Shown here: positions 1 to 6,010 of the stretch, one piece after another
Numbering within the stretch: the stretch's first letter is position 1
Layout: each line of letters opens with the position of its first letter
DNA from: JANNMJ01 sp031397815
Lineage (GTDB): Bacteria > Bacteroidota > Bacteroidia > Cytophagales > Hymenobacteraceae
Direction: 5' to 3'
Length of the DNA: 10,031 nt
NCBI GenBank assembly: GCA_031397815.1
Contig: JANNMJ010000118.1
Location: forward strand, 1 to 10,031
The notes under the pieces: generated by a model
Databases searched by the model: none
Told to the model about the DNA's origin: nothing
What the model saw: only the letters and a program-made list of their open reading frames with translations
Position numbers and translations under genes: made by a program

Positions 1-128
1 CGGGCGGGCACAAGGCCCGCCCCTACGTTGATGTTCGGTATGTGCGGGGTTTGGCTAACGGACACAACGCGTCCCCATCCCTACAACGCCCGCTCCCAAA
101 CCCGCTCCCCGGTCGTTTGCGCGAACAC
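1..128. repeat. Non-coding left edge with short GC-rich inverted repeat
   Basis: No gene is visible before the end of the minus-strand GlmU-like gene. Bases 2-9 (GGGCGGGC) pair perfectly with 15-22 (GCCCGCCC) around a 5-nt loop, making an 8-bp hairpin that may extend beyond the window edge. A 9-nt direct repeat, CCCGCTCCC, lies at 89-97 and 101-109. The hairpin resembles dispersed REP-like palindromes of GC-rich genomes; that label is inference. No T tract makes it a convincing terminator for the minus-strand gene. Confidence 0.45.
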
Positions 129-1284
129 TTACGCAAAAATCCCCGTCTCGACGTCATCAAGGGTGATTTTGCGGCGTTCCATCACGCGCTGCGCCACTTC
201 ATACATCGTCGGGAGCTTGAACGTCTCGAAGCCTTGGGCGCCGCCCCACGAGAAGGCCGGGATGAAGGTGCGCGGGGTAGCCCGCGCCGAAGACGTTGGC
301 GCCCGGCCCCACCAAGGTGCCGGTGTTGAACATCGTATTGATGCCGGCCTTGGCGTGGTCGCCCATCAAGAGGCCGCAGAACTGCTCGCCGGTGTTCACG
401 AAGCCTTGCTTGGCGTAGCTCCAGACTTTTACGGGGGCGTAGTTGTTCTTGAGGTTACTCGTGTTGGTGTCGGCGCCGAGGTTGCACCACTCGCCGAGGA
501 CGGAGTTGCCGAGGAAGCCGTCGTGGCCTTTGTTGGAGTAGCCGAAGAGGATGGAATTGCTGATTTCGCCGCCCACTTTGCAGTGCGGCCCCACCGTGTT
601 ATCACCCCGCAGCTTCGCGCCGACGTTCACCGTCGAATCATCGCCGATGCTGCACGGCCCGACGATGATGGCGCCTTCCTGCACCTGCGCGTTACGGCCG
701 AGGTAGATCGGCCCGGCTTCGGCGTTCAGAATCGCGGCCCGAATCTTCACCCCTTCTTCCAGAAACACGTTTTCCGGACCATACACGATGGTATGCTTAT
801 CGGTGATTTCCGCCGAAGTGCGGCCGTGGGTCAGGAGCGCGAAATCGGCGCGGAGCTGGGCACCGTTCTGCTTGAACAGATGCCACGGCTGCCGGATGAC
901 GGTCGCGGCGTCGGTGTGCGTGAGGGCCGTGGCTTCCTGCGCCGCATACAGCAGCTCTTCTACCGACGTTAAGGGCGCTTCGGCGCGGAAGGCGATGAGG
1001 GTTTCGTCGGGTAGCCGCAAGGCGCCGCCGGGCACGAGCGTTTGGAGCGCCGCCACGAGCGCATCGTCGGCGCAAACGGCGCCATTGACGTAGAGGGCGC
1101 CTTCGCCGGGGGCGAATTTGGTCGCCAGATACGGCTGCGTGAGGTAGCCGGTGGTGTGGCCGCGCCGCTGCCACTTCTCGGCTAGCGTGAGGGTGCCGCA
1201 GCGCACATTGGCCACGGGCCGGGTGTGGGTGAAAGGCAGCAGCTGTTGCCGCAGAATCGGGTCGTCGAAAAGGATCAGGTGCAT
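129..1284 (-). CDS. GlmU-family sugar nucleotidyltransferase/acyltransferase, frameshifted near the 3' end
   Basis: A Bacteroidota GlmU-like protein, a family thought to make UDP-GlcNAc-type precursors in the cytosol through an N-terminal nucleotidyltransferase and a C-terminal left-handed beta-helix acyltransferase. The chosen ATG (1282-1284) gives MHLILFDDP; residues 17-37 carry the family pattern around TRPVANVRCGTL and AEKW. Hexapeptide repeats cover about residues 190-335 (IYLGRNAQVQEGAIIVGP, then KGHDGFLGNSVLGEW and NLGADTNTSNLKNNY), matching the GlmU acetyltransferase core, including H254. Read straight through, the frame leaves the family pattern after Y336-P337 and stops at 199. Removing one G from the GGGG tract at 274-277 restores RTFIPAFSWGGAQGFETF and a normal tail ending at the stop at 129-131, for 384 residues. 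The gene is therefore frameshifted, or the base is a sequencing error. It lies downstream of rpmE2 on the same strand but beyond a terminator, so it probably has its own promoter, which I could not identify. Confidence 0.85.
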
Positions 1285-1386
1285 CGGGAGCGTTTTCAGA
1301 TGGACGGGTGGCGGCCGACTCGGGTTAGCAGGGACGGGGAGCCGAGCACGGGCCGCAACGGGCGACAAAGTTGGCCCTTTGACACG

Positions 1387-1423
1387 AAAAAGCTCCCGTC
1401 GGCCGAGGCCAACGGGAGCTTTT
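1387..1423 (-). terminator. Intrinsic terminator of rpmE2
   Basis: A perfect 12-bp stem pairs 1388-1399 with 1412-1423 around a 12-nt loop, which can itself form a 3-bp stem (1401-1403 with 1408-1410). Read on the minus strand, the arm ends in five T (1387-1391), the classical U tract. It lies 28 nt past the L31 stop codon and separates it from the GlmU-like gene. On the plus strand it also ends in TTTT, so it may work in both directions. Confidence 0.85.
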
Positions 1424-1451
1424 GATTCGGGGGTCGTTTCCGACCGCCGCC

Positions 1452-1724
1452 TTACTTGGCTTCGGCGGGGGTACCGACGGCGCCTTTCTTGTAGCGGTTC
1501 ATGAACTTCTCCACACGGCCGGCGGTGTCGATGAACACGTTCTTACCGGTGTAGAAGGGGTGCGAGGCCGACGAAACTTCGATTTTGATAACCGGGTACG
1601 TCTTGCCGTCTTCCCACGTAGTGGTTTCGTTCGACGACATGGTCGAACGGGTCAGGAATTTAAAATCCGACGAGGTGTCCTGGAACACCACTTCGCGGTA
1701 TTGCGGGTGAATATCCTTTTTCAT
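1452..1724 (-). CDS. rpmE2: 50S ribosomal protein L31 type B
   Basis: A 90-residue protein with the type B L31 signature: MKKDIHPQYREVVFQD at the N-terminus, SSHPFYTG-like SASHPFYTGKN at about residues 53-62, and GRVEKFMNRYKK at 69-80. It contains no cysteine, so it lacks the zinc-binding Cys set of type A L31; zinc-free paralogues typically serve when zinc is scarce, but in Bacteroidota the type B form is often the main copy. The ATG at 1722-1724 is chosen because the family begins MKKDIHP; the frame stays open upstream but that stretch is unlike L31. It has its own promoter (1803-1832), a leader hairpin and a terminator (1387-1423), so it is probably a monocistronic unit. The A/G/T/P-rich last ten residues look like a free tail. 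Confidence 0.96.
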   Translation of the reverse strand: MKKDIHPQYREVVFQDTSSDFKFLTRSTMSSNETTTWEDGKTYPVIKIEVSSASHPFYTGKNVFIDTAGRVEKFMNRYKKGAVGTPAEAK

Positions 1725-1760
1725 GGTCTGCGGGAAAGCTAACGGGCTGATTCGGTCAAG

Positions 1761-1792
1761 GCCAGCTGCCTGCGCCCGGGGGCAGGTCTGGC
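1761..1792 (-). promoter_or_regulatory. Leader hairpin in rpmE2 5' UTR
   Basis: Within the roughly 70-nt untranslated leader predicted for rpmE2, 1761-1765 pairs with 1788-1792 and 1769-1773 pairs with 1782-1786, giving a two-part stem with an asymmetric internal bulge. This shape is like ribosomal-protein leaders that the protein product can bind. The pairing is directly visible; a regulatory role is inference, because L31 leaders are known in other phyla but I cannot match this one to a known family. Confidence 0.4.
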
Positions 1793-1802
1793 AACCGGGC
1801 CG

Positions 1803-1832
1803 CAAAGATACTGAGTCGGGTCCGGTAGGCAA
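1803..1832 (-). promoter_or_regulatory. Bacteroidota-type promoter of rpmE2
   Basis: On the minus strand, TTG (1832-1830) is followed after 19 nt by TATCTTTG (1810-1803), an exact match to the -33 TTG / -7 TAnnTTTG pattern of the Bacteroidota housekeeping sigma factor. Transcription would start near 1797 and give a leader of about 70 nt before the ATG at 1724. Confidence 0.75.
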
Positions 1833-1885
1833 TCGACTGGCCTAAAATTCTTTACCGGGCGTGTACAGGTCGGACGGTTTTGTAC

Positions 1886-1893
1886 TAGCTTTG
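1886..1893 (+). promoter_or_regulatory. Candidate -7 element for the 1965-2393 gene
   Basis: TAGCTTTG fits TAnnTTTG exactly and lies 71 nt ahead of the ATG at 1965, in the divergent spacer shared with rpmE2. No TTG is found at the right distance upstream, so only half of the promoter is supported. Confidence 0.4.
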
Positions 1894-1964
1894 TCATCCG
1901 GCCGGGGATTATTTGCACCTTGAAGGCAACGTTTACCCCACCCCTAGCCGTCTGGTTGGTATCT

Positions 1965-2393
1965 ATGAAGCGCACTACGCTGTTTTCGGTACGCCTGTTG
2001 GCCGTGATGACCCTGCTGATGGGCGCACTTGCCGCGTACGCCCTATCTGGCCCCGTGACGAGTTTCACCGGCACTTTCGAGGGCATCGATGCCCGCCTGA
2101 ACTGGGAGCTTTCGTCGGAAACCGGCTTGCAACGCTTCGAGCTGTGGCGCCATTCCGCCGCCGACCCCACGTTTCAGAAGCTCGCCACGATTCAGCCCAA
2201 CGGCTCGGCGCGCTACACCTTCCTCGATCAGAATCTATACAAGACCGACGAGAACAACAACACCATCGGCGCGTTCACTTACAAGCTGGTGGCCACTACG
2301 TCGAGCGGTGATTTCAACAACGTTTTGCAGCTAAGTCAGACGCCATCGGCGGTGCAGCGGTCGTGGGGGAGCATCAAATCGATGTTCCGCTAA
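1965..2393 (+). CDS. Small exported protein with fibronectin type III-like fold
   Basis: A 142-residue protein of unknown specific role. Residues 1-27 form a signal peptide: basic MKRTTLFSVR, then a hydrophobic core LLAVMTLLMGALAAYALS. Residues 31-112 read like one FnIII/beta-sandwich unit common in Bacteroidota surface proteins: VTSFTGTFEGIDARLNWEL, SETGLQRFELWRHS, PTFQKLATI, then YTFLD and a closing AFTYKLVATT. The tail (113-142) is polar. The ATG at 1965 is preferred to an upstream in-frame TTG at 1920 because the signal peptide begins exactly there. The gene is divergent from rpmE2, with a candidate -7 element at 1886-1893 and a strong terminator 61 nt after its stop, so it is likely transcribed alone. 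Export is well supported; the ligand or partner is unknown. Confidence 0.85.
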   Translation: MKRTTLFSVRLLAVMTLLMGALAAYALSGPVTSFTGTFEGIDARLNWELSSETGLQRFELWRHSAADPTFQKLATIQPNGSARYTFLDQNLYKTDENNNTIGAFTYKLVATTSSGDFNNVLQLSQTPSAVQRSWGSIKSMFR

Positions 2394-2410
2394 GGTTGAG
2401 ATAAGGTTGA
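2391..2410 (+). repeat. Short direct repeat at the stop codon
   Basis: TAAGGTTGA occurs at 2391-2399 and again at 2402-2410, with an 11-nt period. The first copy contains the TAA stop of the upstream gene. It looks like a small slippage duplication; no function is evident. Confidence 0.6.
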
Positions 2411-2454
2411 AGCCCGAACAGAGCGTTTTCTTCACTTTTGAATTGCTTCCGAAG

Positions 2455-2482
2455 ACCTGAACCACCCGGTTCAGGTTTTTTT
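2455..2482 (+). terminator. Intrinsic terminator after the FnIII-like gene
   Basis: A perfect 9-bp stem, ACCTGAACC (2455-2463) with GGTTCAGGT (2468-2476), has a 4-nt loop and runs straight into seven T (2476-2482). It is a canonical intrinsic terminator on the plus strand. It ends the upstream gene and also lies only 54 nt before the PyrR-like start, where an attenuator would sit. Confidence 0.93.
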
Positions 2483-2536
2483 GTGCCCAACTTCGCCGCT
2501 CAGATTCCGCTCGTCCCGCTTCGCCTCGCCTCGCTT

Positions 2537-3037
2537 ATGACGCCTATTCTCTCTGACCTGCAAATCCGGCGGCGCATCACCCGGCTGGCGTACCAGCTGT
2601 GGGAAGCCAATTTTGGTCTGACCGATTTGCGGCTCATCGGCATTCACGGCGGCGGCTACCGGCTGGCCGAGCTGCTCACGGCGGAGCTGGCGCGCATCCA
2701 CCCGACGCTTCGGCTGACGCTCAGCCGCCTGACGCTCCACAAGCCGGAACCGCTAGCGCAGCCCCTCACGCTCGATTTACCGACCGATTCGCTCCACAAC
2801 GAAACCGTCGTGCTGATTGATGATGTGCTCAACTCGGGCCGGACGCTTGCGTTTGCCCTCGCCGAAGTGCTGCGGCGTAATCCGGCGCGCATCCAAACCC
2901 TCCTCCTCGTCGACCGCCAACACCCCACGTTCCCGGTAGCGGCTACTTTCACCGGACTCACCCTCGCCACCACCCTCGCCGAGCACGTCAGAGTGGAGCT
3001 GCCGGAGAGCGGCGAGTTCGGGGCGTGGGTGCTTTGA
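2537..3037 (+). CDS. PyrR-like phosphoribosyltransferase
   Basis: A 166-residue type I phosphoribosyltransferase, cytosolic, that would use PRPP and a base, probably uracil. The PRPP-binding motif VVLIDDVLNSGRT is at residues 91-103, with the acidic pair D95-D96. The layout follows PyrR: ILSDLQIRRRITRLAYQLWE at the N-terminus, GIHGGGYRLAELL (36-48) at the pyrophosphate loop, LLLVDRQHPTFPV (122-134) like PyrR's DRGHRELP segment, and a C-terminal VRVELPESGE. The pyrophosphate loop reads HGGG where PyrR usually has TRG. The ATG at 2537 begins the family-like sequence; an earlier TTG in the same frame (2438) would run through the terminator hairpin. It leads a run with rdgB (53-nt gap) and udk, which suits pyrimidine salvage. 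Whether it binds RNA like Bacillus PyrR cannot be told; annotating it only as a phosphoribosyltransferase is the safe reading. Confidence 0.88.
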   Translation: MTPILSDLQIRRRITRLAYQLWEANFGLTDLRLIGIHGGGYRLAELLTAELARIHPTLRLTLSRLTLHKPEPLAQPLTLDLPTDSLHNETVVLIDDVLNSGRTLAFALAEVLRRNPARIQTLLLVDRQHPTFPVAATFTGLTLATTLAEHVRVELPESGEFGAWVL

Positions 3038-3090
3038 GGGAGATTCGACCAGAAACGCAGCCCTTTCGAGCTTAAAGCCTTCTTCTCCTG

Positions 3091-3675
3091 ATGATTCTTT
3101 GCTTCGCCACCAACAACGCGCACAAGCTCGATGAAGTCCGGCCGCTGTTGGCAGGCTCGTTCGAGCTGAAAACGCTGGCCGATATCGGCTGCCACGAAGA
3201 GCTGCCCGAAACCGGCGATAGCCTCGATGCCAACGCCGCGCAGAAGGCGCGCTATGTGTGGGAGCACTACGGCGTGGCTTGTTTCGCCGATGATACCGGC
3301 CTCGAAGTCAGCGCCTTGCACGGCGCGCCCGGCGTGTATTCGGCGCGGTATGCCGGCCCGGAGCGCGACTCGGCAGCGAACACCCGCAAGCTTCTTACCG
3401 AGCTGACGGGGCACGCCGACCGGTCGGCGCGGTTCCGGACGGTGGTGGCGTACATCGACGCTTCCGGCGCGATGCATTCTTTTGAAGGGACCGTGGAAGG
3501 GCAGATTATGCCCGACCTGCGCGGCACCGGCGGGTTTGGCTACGACCCCGTTTTCCGGCCCGACGGCTACACGGAAACCTTCGCCGAGCTGCCGCTGGCC
3601 GAGAAGAACAGCATCGGGCATCGGGGACGGGCGGTGGCCCGATTGGCGGAATTTCTGCGCGAGCGCGGCGCCTGA
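3091..3675 (+). CDS. rdgB: XTP/dITP diphosphatase (Ham1/RdgB family)
   Basis: A 194-residue cytosolic enzyme of the usual family length. It hydrolyses non-canonical purine triphosphates (dITP, ITP, XTP) to the monophosphate and diphosphate, keeping deaminated purines out of DNA and RNA. Family motifs run in order: FATNNAHKLDEV (5-16) for the phosphate grip, ELPETGDSLDANAAQKA (38-53), FADDTGLEV (65-73) with the acidic pair D67-D68 for metal and catalysis, GAPGVYSARYAG (78-89), and GGFGYDPVF (147-155) followed by TFAEL (163-167). The base-recognition motif normally reads SHRxRA; here it is IGHRGRA (175-181), with Gly replacing the Ser. The ATG at 3091 is the family start. It lies 53 nt after the PyrR-like gene and 79 nt before udk on the same strand. 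Confidence 0.96.
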   Translation: MILCFATNNAHKLDEVRPLLAGSFELKTLADIGCHEELPETGDSLDANAAQKARYVWEHYGVACFADDTGLEVSALHGAPGVYSARYAGPERDSAANTRKLLTELTGHADRSARFRTVVAYIDASGAMHSFEGTVEGQIMPDLRGTGGFGYDPVFRPDGYTETFAELPLAEKNSIGHRGRAVARLAEFLRERGA

Positions 3676-3754
3676 TTCCCTCTGGAACTGCCCGCCGAAC
3701 AGGCGCAAGCCGCGCGGCCGGGGTATTTTCGCAGCCCCTTAGCCCCTAATTTCC

Positions 3755-4387
3755 TTGCAAAAGCCTTTTATCGTTGGGATTACGGGCGGCTCGGCGTCCG
3801 GTAAGACGACGCTGCTCCGCCAGCTCGTGAGTGCGTTTACGCCGGAAGAGCTTTGTCTGGTCTCGCAGGACAATTACTACCGGCCGCTCGCCGAGCAGCA
3901 AGCCGATAGCAACGGCGTCACCAACTTCGATATTCCGGAATCGATTAACGACGTGGAATTTGCCGATGATGTGCGGCGGCTGCACCGGGGCGAGACAGTT
4001 CAACGGCCCGAATACACGTTCAACCGGGCGGGCGTGGTGCCGAAAATGCTCACGTTCTGCCCCGCGCCGGTCATCGTGCTCGAAGGCTTGTTCGTGTTTC
4101 ATTTCCCGGAAGTGGCGAAAGAGCTGGATTTGAAGGTGTTCGTGGAAGCGCAGGAGCACGTCAAGCTCCACCGCCGCATCCGGCGCGACAACGTGGAGCG
4201 CGGCTACGACCTCGACGACGTGATGTACCGCTACCTCCACCACGTCGCGCCCTCGTTCGACCGCTACATCAAGCCGTATCAGCACGAAGCCGATATCATC
4301 ATCCCGAACAACCTGCATTTCGAGCGCGGCCTCAACGTGGTGATTGGGTTCCTGAAAGGCGTGGCGCACGGCGAGCGGCCACAATAA
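3755..4387 (+). CDS. udk: Uridine kinase (TTG start)
   Basis: A 210-residue cytosolic kinase that phosphorylates uridine and cytidine to UMP and CMP for pyrimidine salvage. The Walker A loop GGSASGKT spans residues 11-18 with K17. Family motifs follow: SQDNYYRPL (37-45), NFDIPESIND (57-66) for the nucleoside site, RPEYTF (84-89), a Walker B-like VIVLEGLFVF (106-115), and the arginine-rich lid HRRIRRDNVERGYD (139-152). The start is TTG at 3755-3757: the frame is closed by TAG at 3740-3742, no ATG or GTG lies between, and MQKPFIVGITGG matches the conserved N-terminus of Bacteroidota homologues. The eight bases before it, TAATTTCC, also occur just before the secDF start (6553-6560). The DUF4846 gene starts 13 nt after the stop, suggesting one transcript. 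Confidence 0.95.
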   Translation: MQKPFIVGITGGSASGKTTLLRQLVSAFTPEELCLVSQDNYYRPLAEQQADSNGVTNFDIPESINDVEFADDVRRLHRGETVQRPEYTFNRAGVVPKMLTFCPAPVIVLEGLFVFHFPEVAKELDLKVFVEAQEHVKLHRRIRRDNVERGYDLDDVMYRYLHHVAPSFDRYIKPYQHEADIIIPNNLHFERGLNVVIGFLKGVAHGERPQ

Positions 4388-4400
4388 TTCACCCGGCTTC

Positions 4401-5210
4401 ATGTTAGCGCTCTTCCTCTACTTGCTTGGTTGGTTGAGCGCGCTGTATCCGCCCGTCAATATGGCCGCCCCGACATTGGCGGCGCGTTTTGCGCCACCGC
4501 AAGGCTTTCAGCGCCTACCGAGTGCACAAGGCTCGTTTGCCGATTTTCTGGCGCACAGCCGCTTAAAACCGTGGGGTACGCCGGTTTATTATTACAACGG
4601 AACATTAAATCCAGAGCCAAATCTGAGCGCGTCGGTGCTTGATTTCGACATCGGCTCCCGCGATTTACAGCAGTGCGCCGACGCCGTGATGCGGTTACGC
4701 GCCGAATATCTGTATCAGCAAAAGCGTTACAGCGCCATCCATTTCAACTTCACGAGCGGTTTCCGCGCCGATTACGCCAAATGGGCGGCGGGCTACCGGA
4801 TTCGGGTGAAGGGTAACGCCGTGAGCTGGTATAAAGCTGGGGCGAAGGATTATTCGTACCGAAGCTTCCGCGATTATCTGACCGTCGTCTTCACCTACGC
4901 GGGCACGCAATCGCTGAGCCGGGAGCTGCGAGCGGTGGCGTCGGTAGATTCGGTGCGACCCGGCGATGTATTTATTCGGGGTGGCAGCCCCGGGCACGCG
5001 GTGTTGGTGCTGGACGTGGCGGAAAACCGCCAAACCCGGCAGCGGGCCTTCCTGATTTGCCAGAGCTATATGCCCGCGCAAAGCATTCACGTACTCGTGA
5101 ACCGCACCGACACCGCGCTTTCACCGTGGTACAATCTGGCCGCAGCCGACAAACTCTATACGCCCCAGTGGACTTTCGAAAAAACCGAGCTGCGGCGCTT
5201 CGTCGATTAA
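4401..5210 (+). CDS. Exported DUF4846 domain protein
   Basis: A 269-residue protein of the DUF4846 family, biochemically uncharacterised as far as I know. Residues 1-20 (MLALFLYLLGWLSALYPPVN) look like a signal peptide. Conserved blocks are FQRLP (36-40), FADFLAHSRLKPWGTPVYYYNG (46-67), VLDFDIGSRDLQQCADAVMRLRAEYLY split around C92 (79-105), IHFNFTSGF (113-121), VFTYAGTQSLSREL (163-176), PGDVFIRGGSPGHAVLVLDVA (187-207, with H199) and QSYMPAQSIHVL (221-232). A Cys at the start of a helix, later a GDVF...GHAVLV strand pair with His, then a polar residue, is the order of catalytic residues in papain-like NlpC/P60 and CHAP hydrolases; that link is my inference. It starts 13 nt after udk and is followed after 17 nt by an M23 peptidase gene, which suggests an envelope or peptidoglycan role. 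Confidence 0.9.
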   Translation: MLALFLYLLGWLSALYPPVNMAAPTLAARFAPPQGFQRLPSAQGSFADFLAHSRLKPWGTPVYYYNGTLNPEPNLSASVLDFDIGSRDLQQCADAVMRLRAEYLYQQKRYSAIHFNFTSGFRADYAKWAAGYRIRVKGNAVSWYKAGAKDYSYRSFRDYLTVVFTYAGTQSLSRELRAVASVDSVRPGDVFIRGGSPGHAVLVLDVAENRQTRQRAFLICQSYMPAQSIHVLVNRTDTALSPWYNLAAADKLYTPQWTFEKTELRRFVD

Positions 5211-5227
5211 AAATCGGCTTCGCGACT

Positions 5228-5941
5228 ATGGTATCGCTCCTAAGCAGCGCGCTATTGGCTTCCGGCCAAGTGGCGGCGCCGGAGCGGGCTGCGTGCCTCA
5301 CCTTCCAGCAGCTCAACGACCAGATTCGCGATCAAACCATAAAGCGCGCCGACGCCCAACGCCAGCTCACCGCGCTGCTCCCGCGCCTTGATGCGTATTA
5401 CCAAGTGGCGGGCGGGCAGACTTACGCGATTACGGACTGGGTTTTCCCGTTGAAAGGCTACACGGCGGCCGTAATCGGCGGGGTGCGGGGCAATGGATAT
5501 CAGCCGAAAGGCTACGACTATTTCAAAGGCAACCGCCACGGCGGGCACCCCGCGCACGACCTCTTCATCCACGACCAGAATCAGGATAACCTCGACGACC
5601 GCACACGGCAGCCAGTGCAAGTGCGCGCCCTCACTGGCGGGGTGGTGGTGGCGTTGAGCAAGCGGTGGGCGCCCGGCAGCGCCTTGCGGGGCGGTAATTA
5701 CGTGTGGGTTTATGCGCCGTACGCCCGGGCGCTGTTCTACTACGCTCATAATGCTACGGTGCGGGTAGAAGTGGGAGACTTGGTGCGCCCCGGTGACGTC
5801 CTCGCGACGGTCGGCCGGACGGGGCTAAACGCGTCTCAAAAGCGCTCGCCTACTCATCTGCACCTCATGCAGCTCCGCCTGAACGCCCAACAGGTACCCG
5901 TACCCACCGACTGCTATCGGGCGCTGCTAACCGCTCATTGA
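5228..5941 (+). CDS. M23-family zinc metallopeptidase (LytM-like), exported
   Basis: A 237-residue protein with a signal sequence at residues 1-15 (MVSLLSSALLASGQ), a short helical stretch (24-58, FQQLNDQIRDQTIKRADAQR) and an M23 domain from about 70 to 220. M23 enzymes cut peptide cross-links of peptidoglycan outside the cytoplasm. The zinc ligands are all present: H107 and D111 in HPAHD (the HxxxD motif) and H212 in THLHL (the HxH motif, with H210 as catalytic partner). H174 in YYAHN corresponds to the other active-site His. GDLVRPGDVLATVGRTG (183-199) is the typical M23 turn before HxH. The ATG at 5228 is chosen because the signal peptide begins there; the frame stays open upstream, overlapping the DUF4846 gene. 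Its stop is followed by 69 nt containing a new promoter, so it probably ends the transcription unit, though no clear terminator is visible. Confidence 0.92.
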   Translation: MVSLLSSALLASGQVAAPERAACLTFQQLNDQIRDQTIKRADAQRQLTALLPRLDAYYQVAGGQTYAITDWVFPLKGYTAAVIGGVRGNGYQPKGYDYFKGNRHGGHPAHDLFIHDQNQDNLDDRTRQPVQVRALTGGVVVALSKRWAPGSALRGGNYVWVYAPYARALFYYAHNATVRVEVGDLVRPGDVLATVGRTGLNASQKRSPTHLHLMQLRLNAQQVPVPTDCYRALLTAH

Positions 5942-5974
5942 CAACCTGAACCGGGCCAGTCATTAATAGCTTGC

Positions 5975-6003
5975 TTGCAGACCTAGCGCCGGGGCTATCT
6001 TTG
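5975..6003 (+). promoter_or_regulatory. Bacteroidota-type promoter touching the 6011 start codon
   Basis: TTG (5975-5977), an 18-nt gap, then TATCTTTG (5996-6003) match the -33 / -7 TAnnTTTG consensus, and the -7 octamer is identical to that of rpmE2. Only seven bases separate it from the ATG at 6011, so the transcript would be leaderless or almost so. It would drive the 128-residue ORF and probably secDF. Confidence 0.7.
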
Positions 6004-6010
6004 TGGTTCT

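Noticed and set aside
28..972. Long open frame of 314 codons on the plus strand
   Set aside because: It lies antisense to the GlmU-like gene, whose beta-helix repeats and family motifs are clear; the plus frame is a by-product of GC-rich codon use and begins with TTG.
1366..1373. CAACTTTG on the minus strand as promoter of the GlmU-like gene
   Set aside because: It misses the first T of TAnnTTTG and has no TTG at the right distance; too weak to annotate.
1920..1964. In-frame TTG start upstream of the FnIII-like gene
   Set aside because: The extra 15 residues precede a complete signal peptide that starts at the ATG at 1965, so the longer form is unlikely.
5057..5227. Longer N-terminus for the M23 peptidase
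   Set aside because: It would overlap 154 bases of the DUF4846 gene and place basic, non-conserved sequence before a clear signal peptide starting at 5228.
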